DNA from: Paenibacillus sp. PastM-3 | GTDB lineage: Bacteria; Bacillota; Bacilli; Paenibacillales; Paenibacillaceae | Length of the DNA stretch: 64,000 bases | Direction of reading: 5' to 3' | Assembly (NCBI RefSeq): GCF_029893965.1 | Contig: NZ_JARXXP010000020.1 | Coordinates: 1-64,000 of the forward strand | Made by a program: the position numbers and the translations under genes | Notes under the pieces: model-generated | The model's database searches: none | What the model was told of the DNA's origin: nothing | Seen by the model: the letters and a program-made list of their open reading frames with translations, nothing else | Shown: piece after piece, positions 24,980 to 33,793 of the stretch | How positions within the stretch are numbered: position 1 is the stretch's first letter | Layout of the letters: every line of letters begins with the position of its first letter

Positions 24980-25117
24980 TTCCGACACCTCTTTTAATTC
25001 TGAATACCTTATGCTTCAAAGCAGACTGTCTATCATAGCAGCATGCGTAAATTATACTTGAGGTACCATCATAACATCAACATGAGGTTATTAGAAGAGC
25101 GTCTCGAAAGCAGCATT

Positions 25118-26734
25118 TTATTTGACCCGGAAGGTTTTGTATGAATATTTGTAGACCAGGAAAAGCGCAGTGACCATATAAACAGCAGCAGCCAGAAGCA
25201 CCAGTATCGCAAATTGTCCGGGTGCACCCTTAAACTGCATACTGATTACTGCCACACCCATAATGATGCTGTTAACTATGCTGAAAAACGGATTTTTCAC
25301 ATTTAATTCGGTGCTGTAGGGCTGAAAGATATAATACATAAACAAATGGTGGACGGAGAAAAAGAGAGAAAGGCCCAGTACCGTCGCACTAAATATAAGT
25401 GAATCCCCTGCACTCCAGCTTTCACCGGACAGGAAAATCAGCAGATTCACCGCTATACAGATCGCCGCAGCCGGAATCAGATTGAGACCGCTGATCCGAA
25501 GCAGACGGACGCGAAAATTGCTTAATACAGCTGAGCGTTCACGGTAGAAGCCGTAGCGCAGCAGACTAAGATCACAATTGAAGAACATCGCTTTGCAGAC
25601 CAGCTCTCCAATTGAGGTAAAGTTCATCACGATGACAAATACAGGCAAAGCCCTGACCAAATAACTGACCAGCCGGGAAGACAGCTCCGGTGCGACCAGC
25701 TGCAGCAGCAGTCCTGCGGCAAAAAGCACGCCAATGATCATCAGCCGGCGCTGAATCGGCTGCACCAGAAACCGCCTGTGCCGGGAAAAGAAAATCGCAT
25801 TCAAGTAAGCATAACCGCTCTTTCCGGCGAACTGCTCCGGGCGCAGCTGCTCAGCCGAGAAATCCTGTTCCTTGGTTTCAACCTGCTTCAGATTGGCCTC
25901 TTTCATCATGCGTCCCATATCCAGCAGCGGGTCATCTATTTTGGTTACGGCATCTACCGCATTCCGGTACCTCGGGTATCTGGCAATATAAACGGCGGCA
26001 ATGATTCCCGGCAGCAGCGCTGCCAGAACTGCAGGCAGACTGAACAGCACAGCATCCATGTCCAGCAGGGCACTGCCTGTATAGAGCGGCAGAAAAGCAA
26101 GCAGATATCCGGCTCCGATTACCGACCAGACCAGCATGTTCTGTTTAACTACTACAATCTCCTTACGGTCAAAAATACGCAAATGTACCGCTTCAGCGGC
26201 TGTGCGCCAAAATGTTAGCAGAAGTGCCAGCAGAACCCCATGCCAGAGCGGAGCATCGTAGATACCTGCAAATACCATCATCGCCGGCACAAAATATATA
26301 AAAAAGCTTACGCCCCTGAGTCCCATCACCGCATGCATATACTTGTCGGCAGGCATGCGCATCAGCTTGACACAGATATACTTGTCGCGCTTAGGCTCGA
26401 GAATTACCGCGTTTGAAACCGCACTGACTCCAAAACTCAGCAGAAACAGTATGTGCAGATATAAATTGTATTGCTGCGGCTGCGGCAGGTCACCGCCGGC
26501 AAGGGATACCGGCAGATAGATAATCAGACCCAGATAAGCAAATCTGGTCAGAAAGCCAAATAGAATCCGCAGGATAAGCGCTGCGATCGTGAACAACTTT
26601 TTAAGCGTCCGGTTGGAATAAACGTTTTCTTTCATCAGGGTGCCCAGCCAGGGGATTCTCATGAAATAGTACATGATCCGGTTGGCGCCGGATACACCCC
26701 GGATGTCCATGATCGTATTCAGTGTGCTAAGCAT
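25118..26734 (-). CDS. ABC transporter permease of unknown substrate
   Basis: A 538-residue membrane protein with roughly 10-12 hydrophobic helices in two halves. The halves are separated by a charged cytoplasmic stretch (residues ~255-300, KIDDPLLDMGRMMKEANL). I do not recognise a named subfamily; the overall plan is that of large Firmicutes exporter permeases encoded with a single ATPase. The start overlaps the ATPase stop by 8 bp, so the two form one transporter. No regulator or peptide gene is adjacent to hint at cargo. Confidence 0.85.
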   Translation of the reverse strand: MLSTLNTIMDIRGVSGANRIMYYFMRIPWLGTLMKENVYSNRTLKKLFTIAALILRILFGFLTRFAYLGLIIYLPVSLAGGDLPQPQQYNLYLHILFLLSFGVSAVSNAVILEPKRDKYICVKLMRMPADKYMHAVMGLRGVSFFIYFVPAMMVFAGIYDAPLWHGVLLALLLTFWRTAAEAVHLRIFDRKEIVVVKQNMLVWSVIGAGYLLAFLPLYTGSALLDMDAVLFSLPAVLAALLPGIIAAVYIARYPRYRNAVDAVTKIDDPLLDMGRMMKEANLKQVETKEQDFSAEQLRPEQFAGKSGYAYLNAIFFSRHRRFLVQPIQRRLMIIGVLFAAGLLLQLVAPELSSRLVSYLVRALPVFVIVMNFTSIGELVCKAMFFNCDLSLLRYGFYRERSAVLSNFRVRLLRISGLNLIPAAAICIAVNLLIFLSGESWSAGDSLIFSATVLGLSLFFSVHHLFMYYIFQPYSTELNVKNPFFSIVNSIIMGVAVISMQFKGAPGQFAILVLLAAAVYMVTALFLVYKYSYKTFRVK

Positions 26735-27437
26735 GGCTGTTCCCGTCCTTCAGCAGCGCGATAATCTTCTCCTCGAACTCCGGGCTGCGCAGCAGGTCTG
26801 ACGGGATTTCCTGAAGGATACCATTGTTCAGAATGACCAGCTCGTCACACAGGTCTGCGGCAAGCTGCAGAATATGAGTAGAGAAAATAATAATATGATC
26901 CTGCTTCATCTCCCGCAGCAGCTTCTTGATCTCGAGCGCCACAACAACATCGAACGAGGTCAACGGCTCGTCCAGCAGAATCAGCGGCGGCCGGGTGATA
27001 ATAAAGCACAGCATCTGGATTTTGTTCTTCATCCCGTGGGAATAGCCTTTAATCAGCCTGTGGCGGTCCTCTTCCTCGAAAGAAATAATATTAAAATAAT
27101 CCTCGACAGTCCGTCCGGGCTGAATTTTATCCCGGTTAATGTCCATATAGAATTTCACAAACTCATAACCAGTCAGAAACTCCGGCAGAATCGGCAGAGA
27201 GAAGACATATCCGATCTCATTTTCGGTGAGCGGCAGACTGACCTCATTCCTCTTAAGGAAGGCCCCGCCGCTGTCCATCCGGACCTCGCCGCTCAGACAG
27301 TTGAACAGCGAGGTTTTTCCGGCACCGTTGCGGCCCAGGAGGCCGTATATTTTCCCTTTTTCAAACGTGAAATCGACGCCTTTCAGCACTTGTTTATCGT
27401 TGTAGCTTTTCCTGATGTTGTCCAGTATGAGCTCCAT
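26727..27437 (-). CDS. ABC transporter ATP-binding protein
   Basis: A 236-residue ATPase partner of the permease that follows. Walker A is GLLGRNGAGKTSLFNCL, Walker B LILLDEPLTSFDV and the H-loop IFSTHIL. The signature is degenerate: YSHGMKNKIQML in place of LSGGQ, a form common in CcmA/NatA-like exporters. RBS GGGGGAG lies just before the ATG. It sits downstream of the flotillin operon, but a strong terminator separates them, so it is probably a separate transcript. Confidence 0.94.
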   Translation of the reverse strand: MELILDNIRKSYNDKQVLKGVDFTFEKGKIYGLLGRNGAGKTSLFNCLSGEVRMDSGGAFLKRNEVSLPLTENEIGYVFSLPILPEFLTGYEFVKFYMDINRDKIQPGRTVEDYFNIISFEEEDRHRLIKGYSHGMKNKIQMLCFIITRPPLILLDEPLTSFDVVVALEIKKLLREMKQDHIIIFSTHILQLAADLCDELVILNNGILQEIPSDLLRSPEFEEKIIALLKDGNSHA

Positions 27438-27484
27438 TCCATTCTCCCCCAGTCGGTACCGCTATCTGGTAATATTTCTGGTAT

Positions 27485-27524
27485 AAAAAAATCAGCACGT
27501 CTTCCCAAATTAGAGACGTGCTGA
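27485..27524 (-). terminator. Terminator of the nfeD-floT operon
   Basis: The minus-strand stem ATCAGCACGTCT pairs perfectly with AGACGTGCTGAT and leads into TTTTTTTATA. Confidence 0.93.
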
Positions 27525-27596
27525 TCCTGAATGCTGTCATGCGTGAAAAGGTTGCACAGTCTAGTATGATCCCTTCACAGACTCAGCCTGTGCAGT

Positions 27597-29126
27597 CTAC
27601 TCCTTATGCTCCTTGGCTGCTGCCGGGCTGCTCGGCACCACTTGAACCGTGCTTCCCCCGGATGCCGGAACGGCTTTCTGGGTCAGCCCCTTGATCAGCG
27701 CCTCCACATCAATGCCGGAGACGCTCTTGAGCATTTCCGGAGCGGTGGACATCAGCTGGGTCACATAATTGCTGACCCGGGCCGCCCCTTCGCCATTCCC
27801 GGTATCGACAACAGTGAGCTTATCGATGGAAGCGATCGGCTCGGCAATCTTGCCGGCCAGCTCAGGCAGCATCTTGACGATGATGTCGAGCACCGCTGCT
27901 TCGCCGAACTTCTGGAACGCCTCGGCCAGCTTCTCCTTGGCTTCCGCTTCGGCAAGACCGCGTGCCCGGATAACTTCAGCTTCCGCTTTACCTTTGGCCA
28001 GCTCGGCATCGGCCATCGCCTGGCCTTCAAGCCGCTTCTGCTCCGAGGTCGCCTGCGCCTGCTTCTCGATGCTGTACTGCAGGGCGTCCGCTTCGCGCAT
28101 CCGTCTGGCCTTATCCGCTTCTGCCGCCTGCTCTACAGCATAACGGTCGGCTTCCGCTTTCTTCTTCACCTCAGCATCATACTGCTTCTCGCGGACCTGG
28201 ATCTCTTTGGCCTGAAGGTCGATTTCGCGTTCCTTTCGGACCAGCTCAACCTTCATCTGCTCCTCGACCACCGTCTGCTTGGCCCGGGCCTCCTGAATGT
28301 GATACGCCTGGTCGGCTTCCGCCTTGGCTGTATCCTGATCGCGCTTAAATGCGGCGACCTTCAGCTGGTTGTCCTTTGAGGCTTCGGCAATGTTCGTGTC
28401 ACGCAACAGCTCCGCCTTCTGCCCCTGCTCCTCGGCATTGGCCTTCTGAATCCGCGCATCCCGCATCGCTTCGGCTTCGGCAATTTCCGCATCGCGCTTA
28501 ACTGCAGCAATCCGCGGTTTCCCGAGCGCTTCCAGGTATCCGTGCTTGTCACGCACATCCTTGATCGTGAATGAAACGATCTGCAGCCCCATTTTCTTCA
28601 GATCGCGCGCTGCAACCCCTTGTACCTCCTGGGCAAACCGGTCACGGTTGCGGTATACCTCTTCGACTGTCATCGAGCCGAGAATGGCCCGCAGATGGCC
28701 CTCCAGCACTTCCTGGGCCTCACTCTTGAGTGCTTCAATCGGCTTGCCCATGAACTGCTCGGCGGCCGTCGCCACATCCTCGGTCGAGCTGCCGACCTTG
28801 ATAATGGCTACACCATCGGCGATAACCGGAACCCCTTGCTCCGTGTATACCTCAGGAGTTGTTACATCAAGTTTATGGGAGAGCAGCGACATGAACTCCG
28901 CCTTCTGGAACACGGGAAGAATAAAGGCTCCTCCGCCGCGTACAATCTTGATCTTGCGGCCGGAGCCGTCATCGGAGATGTGATTTTTGCCGAGGAATGA
29001 ACCGGTAACGATCATCCCTTCATCCGGTCCGACTGTCTTATAGCGGGCCCAGAACGCAATCCCCAGAACGAACAGCACAGCTACAACTACTGCAGGAATA
29101 AACAAATAATCAGGTACACCGAACAT
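27597..29126 (-). CDS. floT: Flotillin-like membrane scaffold protein
   Basis: Flotillins organise ordered membrane regions and affect membrane fluidity. 509 residues, as in B. subtilis FloT/YuaG. An N-terminal membrane segment (YLFIPAVVVAVLFVLGIAFWARY) is followed by an SPFH/PHB domain (~30-200) and a long Glu/Ala-rich coiled coil (~205-400, with repeated KAEAE-type heptads). The C-terminal part starts LTVVDTGNGEGAA. The start overlaps the NfeD stop by 1 bp, the usual nfeD-flotillin pairing. Upstream there is a SigW-like promoter, in keeping with the cell-envelope stress control of this operon in B. subtilis. Confidence 0.96.
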   Translation of the reverse strand: MFGVPDYLFIPAVVVAVLFVLGIAFWARYKTVGPDEGMIVTGSFLGKNHISDDGSGRKIKIVRGGGAFILPVFQKAEFMSLLSHKLDVTTPEVYTEQGVPVIADGVAIIKVGSSTEDVATAAEQFMGKPIEALKSEAQEVLEGHLRAILGSMTVEEVYRNRDRFAQEVQGVAARDLKKMGLQIVSFTIKDVRDKHGYLEALGKPRIAAVKRDAEIAEAEAMRDARIQKANAEEQGQKAELLRDTNIAEASKDNQLKVAAFKRDQDTAKAEADQAYHIQEARAKQTVVEEQMKVELVRKEREIDLQAKEIQVREKQYDAEVKKKAEADRYAVEQAAEADKARRMREADALQYSIEKQAQATSEQKRLEGQAMADAELAKGKAEAEVIRARGLAEAEAKEKLAEAFQKFGEAAVLDIIVKMLPELAGKIAEPIASIDKLTVVDTGNGEGAARVSNYVTQLMSTAPEMLKSVSGIDVEALIKGLTQKAVPASGGSTVQVVPSSPAAAKEHKE

Positions 29127-29662
29127 TACACATCCGCTCCTTTTCTCTCTTCAAATTCAGATACCAGTGCGACGCCTTCCCTTACTTCAATCACTACCAC
29201 CTTGCTGCCGGCAGGCAGGGACAGCTGCTCAAAGCTCGCTGCCGTATGCAGGCTGTTACCTGCACCAAACCTTACCATCACCTCGCCGTAGCCTGTCGCG
29301 GGAACCGGAACGGTAATTTCTCCGATCCTGCCGGGCAGATCCTGCATCGAGAAGCCTGTGGACACCTCGCTTTTATCCATAGGTTTGATGACTGCAAGGA
29401 ACAGGAGTACTGCCATAAAGGCTGCTATCAGCAGGGACAAGGCAAGAATTGAGCCGTCTTCCAGCCCGCTGTAGCGTGTCAGCAGAACACCAGCCCCCCC
29501 GAAGACGGTGATGCCGCCTGCAAGTACCGTAGGGTTCAGAAAATCAAACGAAACGATATCAAATACCCCGTGCAGGGCATCCCCGATCAGATCCCCCACC
29601 AGCACACTAACCACCGCAAAAATTACGCCCAGCGCCAAACAGCCCAAGTATAGCGTTTGCAT
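29126..29662 (-). CDS. NfeD-like membrane protein (YuaF type)
   Basis: A 178-residue partner of flotillin. There are about three membrane helices (residues ~3-25, 42-62, 68-92) and then a soluble OB-fold domain (~110-175, PGRIGEITVPVPATGYGEVMV and GSKVVVIEVREGVALV). It lacks the N-terminal protease part of long NfeD proteins, like B. subtilis YuaF. RBS GGAGGAG precedes the ATG. It is first gene of the SigW-like transcript. Confidence 0.9.
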   Translation of the reverse strand: MQTLYLGCLALGVIFAVVSVLVGDLIGDALHGVFDIVSFDFLNPTVLAGGITVFGGAGVLLTRYSGLEDGSILALSLLIAAFMAVLLFLAVIKPMDKSEVSTGFSMQDLPGRIGEITVPVPATGYGEVMVRFGAGNSLHTAASFEQLSLPAGSKVVVIEVREGVALVSEFEERKGADV

Positions 29663-29708
29663 AATTTTCTCCTCCCGTCTTGTAGTTACGGACTGTCATA
29701 CCAGTATA

Positions 29709-29735
29709 AACGCACAAACCACGTCCTTGGTTTCA
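29709..29735 (-). promoter_or_regulatory. SigW-like ECF promoter of nfeD-floT
   Basis: On the minus strand TGAAAC (29730-29735) and CGTT (29709-29712) have a 17-bp spacer, close to the SigW consensus TGAAAC-N16-CGTA. The orthologous B. subtilis operon yuaFGI is known to be SigW-dependent. The site is about 45 bp upstream of the NfeD start. Confidence 0.72.
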
Positions 29736-29864
29736 CAAACTTGGATTTTTATCTCATTAATGGTTCATGTAAGCGTGCGCGCTAATGTCATCCGCCCTGT
29801 CTCTATGATACACTTATATAACCGTTAATCGGAACTTTTTTACAATAAAGGCGGGGAAATGGCG

Positions 29865-30746
29865 ATGAGAAATCAGCAGGAAATGATGGATCTGATTGTG
29901 GAAACCGCAGCTGCGGATGAGCGTATCCGGGCGGTCTATATGAACGGTTCGAGAACAAACGTGAATGCGCCGAAGGATATTTTTCAGGATTACGATATTG
30001 TATACGTGGTAACTGAGACGGAATCTTTTCTAAAGGACAGGGACTGGACCGGCAGATTCGGTGAACGGCTGATTATGCAGGAGCCGGACCAAAATGACTG
30101 GTTTCCCGGCAGTGTAATCGATGTCAGCCGCAGATACGCTTACCTGATGCTCTTCCGTGACGGTAACCGGATCGATCTTACCCTGCTCTCCAGGGATGCT
30201 GTAGCGGACGAATACCTTGCTGACAAGCTCACCGTTCCTCTCCTGGATAAGGACGGCATTCTGCCTCCGGCTGAGGCGCCTACTGATATAGATTACTGGG
30301 TGAAAAAACCATCGGAAGCGCGTTACCTTGGCTCCTGTAATGAATTCTGGTGGTGTCTGCAAAATGTGGCCAAAGGCCTCTGGCGCGACGAGCTGCCCTA
30401 TGCCAAGCACATGTTCGAGCATTATGTAAGGGATCAGCTGGATACCATGATCTCCTGGTGGATCGGCACCCGGCATGATTTCAGCATTTCCGCAGGTAAA
30501 ATGGGCAAATACTTCAAACGCCTGCTTCCGCCGGAGTACTGGGAAATGTATGAACAGACTTATTCTGACGGCAATCCCGGCCATTTCTGGGATGCTGTAT
30601 TTACTGCCTGTGAGCTGTTCCGGACACTCGCCGCAGAGGTGGCAGCGAAGCTGTCATATCCCTATCCTGACCATGAGGACAGGAATATGACGGCTTACCT
30701 GCAGCAGGTCAGGGAATTGCCGGCGGATGCAGACGGCATCTGGTAA
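29865..30746 (+). CDS. Aminoglycoside 6-adenylyltransferase family protein (AadK/ANT(6)-like)
   Basis: This family transfers AMP from ATP to the 6-hydroxyl of streptomycin. ~293 residues, near the 284 of chromosomal B. subtilis AadK. The nucleotidyltransferase core is visible: MNGSRTN, then QDYDIVYVV with the Asp-x-x-Asp-type metal site, followed by RLIMQEPDQNDWFP and RIDLTLL, characteristic of ANT(6). The ATG at 29865 is preferred to 29859 because the RBS GGCGGGG is 8 nt before it. It is a lone gene with a terminator and no mobile element nearby, so it is probably intrinsic. Whether it gives resistance cannot be told from sequence. Confidence 0.9.
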   Translation: MRNQQEMMDLIVETAAADERIRAVYMNGSRTNVNAPKDIFQDYDIVYVVTETESFLKDRDWTGRFGERLIMQEPDQNDWFPGSVIDVSRRYAYLMLFRDGNRIDLTLLSRDAVADEYLADKLTVPLLDKDGILPPAEAPTDIDYWVKKPSEARYLGSCNEFWWCLQNVAKGLWRDELPYAKHMFEHYVRDQLDTMISWWIGTRHDFSISAGKMGKYFKRLLPPEYWEMYEQTYSDGNPGHFWDAVFTACELFRTLAAEVAAKLSYPYPDHEDRNMTAYLQQVRELPADADGIW

Positions 30747-30765
30747 AGATGCAGCCGTAATAAAC

Positions 30766-30810
30766 AAGGGGTGCCCCCGGCCATTGATACGGCCAGGGGA
30801 CACCCCTTTT
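30766..30810 (+). terminator. Terminator after the aminoglycoside nucleotidyltransferase gene
   Basis: AAGGGGTGCCCC...GGGGACACCCCTTTT, with a further inner GGCC stem. The opposite strand has a weaker T-rich tail, so it may also serve the convergent alcohol dehydrogenase gene. Confidence 0.85.
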
Positions 30811-30843
30811 CACTGACAAATGCAAAAGAGCTAAAGCTGTCTC

Positions 30844-32007
30844 TTACAGTGACATCTTATAAATTTCTACGACATCCTCACGGTCCAGCTTGCGGAAGTT
30901 GCCGAACGGACCGAAGCGGACCGCCTTGTCGGCCATGCTGCCGATTTCGCTGTCGTCGATGTCGTAATCGCCGAGCGTCTTCGGAGCGCCGATGGAATCC
31001 CAGAAGCTGCGGAGTGCTTCAATGCCCTCAAGCCCGGCTTCCTCGTCGGTTTTGCCGGAAGCATCAACTCCGAATACATTCACCGCAAGCTGGCGGAAAC
31101 GGGCAGGGTTGGTGCTGAGGTTATATTTCATCCACTGCGGGAACAGGATCGCCAGGCCGCCGCCATGCGGGATGTCATAAACTGCGGATACAGCATGCTC
31201 GATATTGTGTGTGGCCCAGTCCCCGGCGAAGCCCATGCTGATCATGCCGTTCAGCGCCATCGTACCACAGTACATAATCGTCTCGCGCAGCTCAAAATTC
31301 TCCAGATCCTCGATCAGCTTCGGCGCTGCTTCGATGACGGTGCGCAGCAGCGCTTCGCAGAAGCCGTCCTGCAGCGGCGTGTTGGTGTCGGTGTGGAAGT
31401 AATGCTCAAGGGTATGGGACATGATGTCCACGATCCCGTATACGGTCTGGTCGCGCGGCAGGGAGAAGGTGTTCACCGGATCAAGAATCGAGAATGCCGG
31501 ATAGGCATGAACGCTTCCCCAGCCCATTTTTTCCTTGGTAACTTCGTTGGTGATTACCGAGCCGCTGTTCATCTCTGAGCCTGTTGCTGCCATAGTCAGA
31601 ACTGTGCCCAGCGGAAGGGCACCCTGCGGAGCCGCCTTGCGCTCCACGAAATCCCACATATCCCCGTCATACTTTGCCCCGACAGCTACAGCCTTGGCGC
31701 AGTCCAGCACACTTCCGCCGCCCACAGCAAGAATAAGCTCAATATTATGCTCACGGCACAGCTCCACGCCTTTATGTACAGTCGACAAGCGTGGATTAGG
31801 CTCTACACCGGCCAGCTCTGTAACAACAGCCCCGGCTGCGCTCAGCTCGGCGAGCACATTATCATAAAGACCGCTGCGCTTGATGCTGCCGCCCCCGTAC
31901 ATGAGCAGGACATTCTTGCCGTACTTCGGTACTTCCGTCCGCAGTGCCTGCAGCGTACCTTGTCCAAAAATCAGTTTGGTCGGATTATAAAATTCAAACT
32001 TGCGCAT
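30844..32007 (-). CDS. Iron-containing alcohol dehydrogenase (butanol dehydrogenase type)
   Basis: This enzyme reduces aldehydes to alcohols with NAD(P)H. 387 residues, like YugJ/YugK and BdhA/B. The dinucleotide site includes YGGGSIKRSG and LAVGGGSVLDCAKAVA. The metal-binding helices are DIMSHTLEHYF and HNIEHAVSAVYDIPHGGGLAILFP, with the conserved His ligands present. The substrate is not predictable; short aldehydes are likely. It is a single gene downstream of the gal operon, from which a terminator separates it. Confidence 0.95.
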   Translation of the reverse strand: MRKFEFYNPTKLIFGQGTLQALRTEVPKYGKNVLLMYGGGSIKRSGLYDNVLAELSAAGAVVTELAGVEPNPRLSTVHKGVELCREHNIELILAVGGGSVLDCAKAVAVGAKYDGDMWDFVERKAAPQGALPLGTVLTMAATGSEMNSGSVITNEVTKEKMGWGSVHAYPAFSILDPVNTFSLPRDQTVYGIVDIMSHTLEHYFHTDTNTPLQDGFCEALLRTVIEAAPKLIEDLENFELRETIMYCGTMALNGMISMGFAGDWATHNIEHAVSAVYDIPHGGGLAILFPQWMKYNLSTNPARFRQLAVNVFGVDASGKTDEEAGLEGIEALRSFWDSIGAPKTLGDYDIDDSEIGSMADKAVRFGPFGNFRKLDREDVVEIYKMSL

Positions 32008-32111
32008 ATGTCTTAACCTCCGTTAATTCAAATATAGGGATGCAGGATTATATTATAGACCTCCGGCGGGCCGCATACAAATCGGAACTGGAATCATTTC
32101 CCTTCCGGTAC

Positions 32112-32152
32112 AGGATAAAGAAATGCCCCGCGCCATCAGAGGCCGGGACATT
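32112..32152 (-). terminator. Terminator of the galKET operon
   Basis: On the minus strand AATGTCCCG pairs with CGGGGCATT (one G-T pair) and leads into TTCTTTATCC, 15 bp past the galT stop. Confidence 0.7.
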
Positions 32153-32167
32153 CCGCTATGCTTGTAT

Positions 32168-33748
32168 TTATTGTGCACCAAAGCTCTGGACGAACCTGCG
32201 GAAAGCCGCCTGGCCTTCCGGCGTCCGTTTGTACACTCCGGCATGCTCCAGAATATGCGTGAACTTGATGCCCACCTCGTTCTGGACTGTTTTGACTGCT
32301 TCTTCACGGGCAAGACCTGTACCGAAACGTTCCACCAGCTCGTCAATCCAGAAGGCGTGCAGCGCCAGCGCATGCCCTTCTTCTGTCTTGACCGCCTCAA
32401 GCAGCGCCTGATCTCCGGCCAGGATACCGGCCACAGCGTCAAGCTCTTCCTTCAGGCGTCCCGGAAGAATCGCCAGACCCATAACCTCAATCAGGCCGAT
32501 ATTCTCCTTCTTGATGTGGTGCATTTCGCGGTGCGGATGGAAGATCCCTTCCGGGTACTCCTCGCTGGTCCGGTTGTTGCGCAGCACCAGATCCATCTCG
32601 AAGCCGCCGTCTTCGGACCGGCGCACGATCGGTGTAACCGTGTTGTGCGGTGTCTGCACGCCTTCAACGTCGCTGAATGCCAGCACATCGGCTTCGGGAT
32701 CGCTGTAGCCCTTCCAGGCCTCATACAGCGCGTTTCCGCATTCCAGCAGCACGGCCGGATCATTGCCGCCAAGACGCAGCACGGACATCGGCCATTTCAC
32801 GATGCTCAGGCTCACGCCTGGATAAGCAGGATGATTGTAGCTGACCTCCTTAGGCGCTTTCTGGATCGGGAATGTATGCCGTCCGCCCTGGAAATGGTCG
32901 TGGGTCAGGATGGACCCGCCGACAATCGGCAGATCGGCATTGGAGCCGATGAAATAATGCGGGAACGACTCAACGAAAGAGAGCAGCCGCTTCAGCGTAT
33001 CCTTCGTCAGCTTCATCGGCACATGATCATGATGGAACACGATGCAGTGCTCGTTGTAGTAGACGTAAGGCGAATATTGGAAGAACCATTTCTCCTTGTT
33101 CAGCTCGAGCGGAATAATGCGCAGGTTCTGGCGCGGCGGGTGGTTGACCCGGCCGGCATAGCCGACATTCTCGCGGCAGAGCTGGCATTTCGGATAGACC
33201 GGCGGCGGAAGCAGCCGGGCCATCGCGATTTCCTTCGGACTTTTCTCCGGCTTGGACAGGTTGATCGTCATCTCGATATTGCCGTACGGCGAATCCTGCA
33301 GCCAGTAGACGTTCTTGGCAACGCGGTCCATCCGGATATAGTTGGAATCAATGCTGAGCTTATAGAAGCGGTCAGTAGCCGCTGCAATCCCCTGCTCAGC
33401 TGCAAGGCTCTTGAATTCTGCGTTGACTTCTGACGGCCGGGCCATCAGCAGACCCATAATTTTGGCATCCAGCAGGTCACGGTACGTGTCGGTGTTCTCA
33501 GGGATAAGGCCGATAGTGAAGCCATAATCGATCAGTGCATCAAGCGGAGCCTGCGGACTCTCCAGCGGAGCTTCGCTGAACGCTCCGGCATAGGGCTCGC
33601 TGAAGCCAAACTGGTCCAGCAGCTCGTTGCGGCTGTAATCCACATCCGCCGGCTGGATCAGCTGCTGGTGCTGTGCGAACAGGACAAGCTGCTCGATGGC
33701 ATACAGAGCCTTCTCTGCGGCGGGAGCGGCAGTATTATCGTTAGACAT
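32168..33748 (-). CDS. galT: UDP-glucose--hexose-1-phosphate uridylyltransferase (class II GalT)
   Basis: It swaps UMP between UDP-glucose and galactose-1-phosphate in the Leloir pathway. 526 residues, the length of the Firmicutes class II form, not the ~350-residue E. coli type. ILTHDHFQGGRHTFPI and QTPHNTVTPIVR are clear family blocks, and NEHCIVFHHDHVPM is also conserved. RBS AAGGAG precedes the ATG. It is third in galK-galE-galT, 45 bp after galE. Confidence 0.97.
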   Translation of the reverse strand: MSNDNTAAPAAEKALYAIEQLVLFAQHQQLIQPADVDYSRNELLDQFGFSEPYAGAFSEAPLESPQAPLDALIDYGFTIGLIPENTDTYRDLLDAKIMGLLMARPSEVNAEFKSLAAEQGIAAATDRFYKLSIDSNYIRMDRVAKNVYWLQDSPYGNIEMTINLSKPEKSPKEIAMARLLPPPVYPKCQLCRENVGYAGRVNHPPRQNLRIIPLELNKEKWFFQYSPYVYYNEHCIVFHHDHVPMKLTKDTLKRLLSFVESFPHYFIGSNADLPIVGGSILTHDHFQGGRHTFPIQKAPKEVSYNHPAYPGVSLSIVKWPMSVLRLGGNDPAVLLECGNALYEAWKGYSDPEADVLAFSDVEGVQTPHNTVTPIVRRSEDGGFEMDLVLRNNRTSEEYPEGIFHPHREMHHIKKENIGLIEVMGLAILPGRLKEELDAVAGILAGDQALLEAVKTEEGHALALHAFWIDELVERFGTGLAREEAVKTVQNEVGIKFTHILEHAGVYKRTPEGQAAFRRFVQSFGAQ

Positions 33749-33793
33749 GTTAACTCTCCATTCTCCTTATTCAGGTGTAGCCTCTTGTCTGTA

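Noticed and set aside
29865..30746. Aminoglycoside nucleotidyltransferase as a horizontally gained resistance cassette
   Set aside because: No insertion sequence, integron site or plasmid gene nearby and no obvious change in base use; an intrinsic AadK-like gene is more likely.
32123..33433. 436-codon plus-strand frame opposite galT
   Set aside because: Antisense shadow of galT; no recognisable motif.
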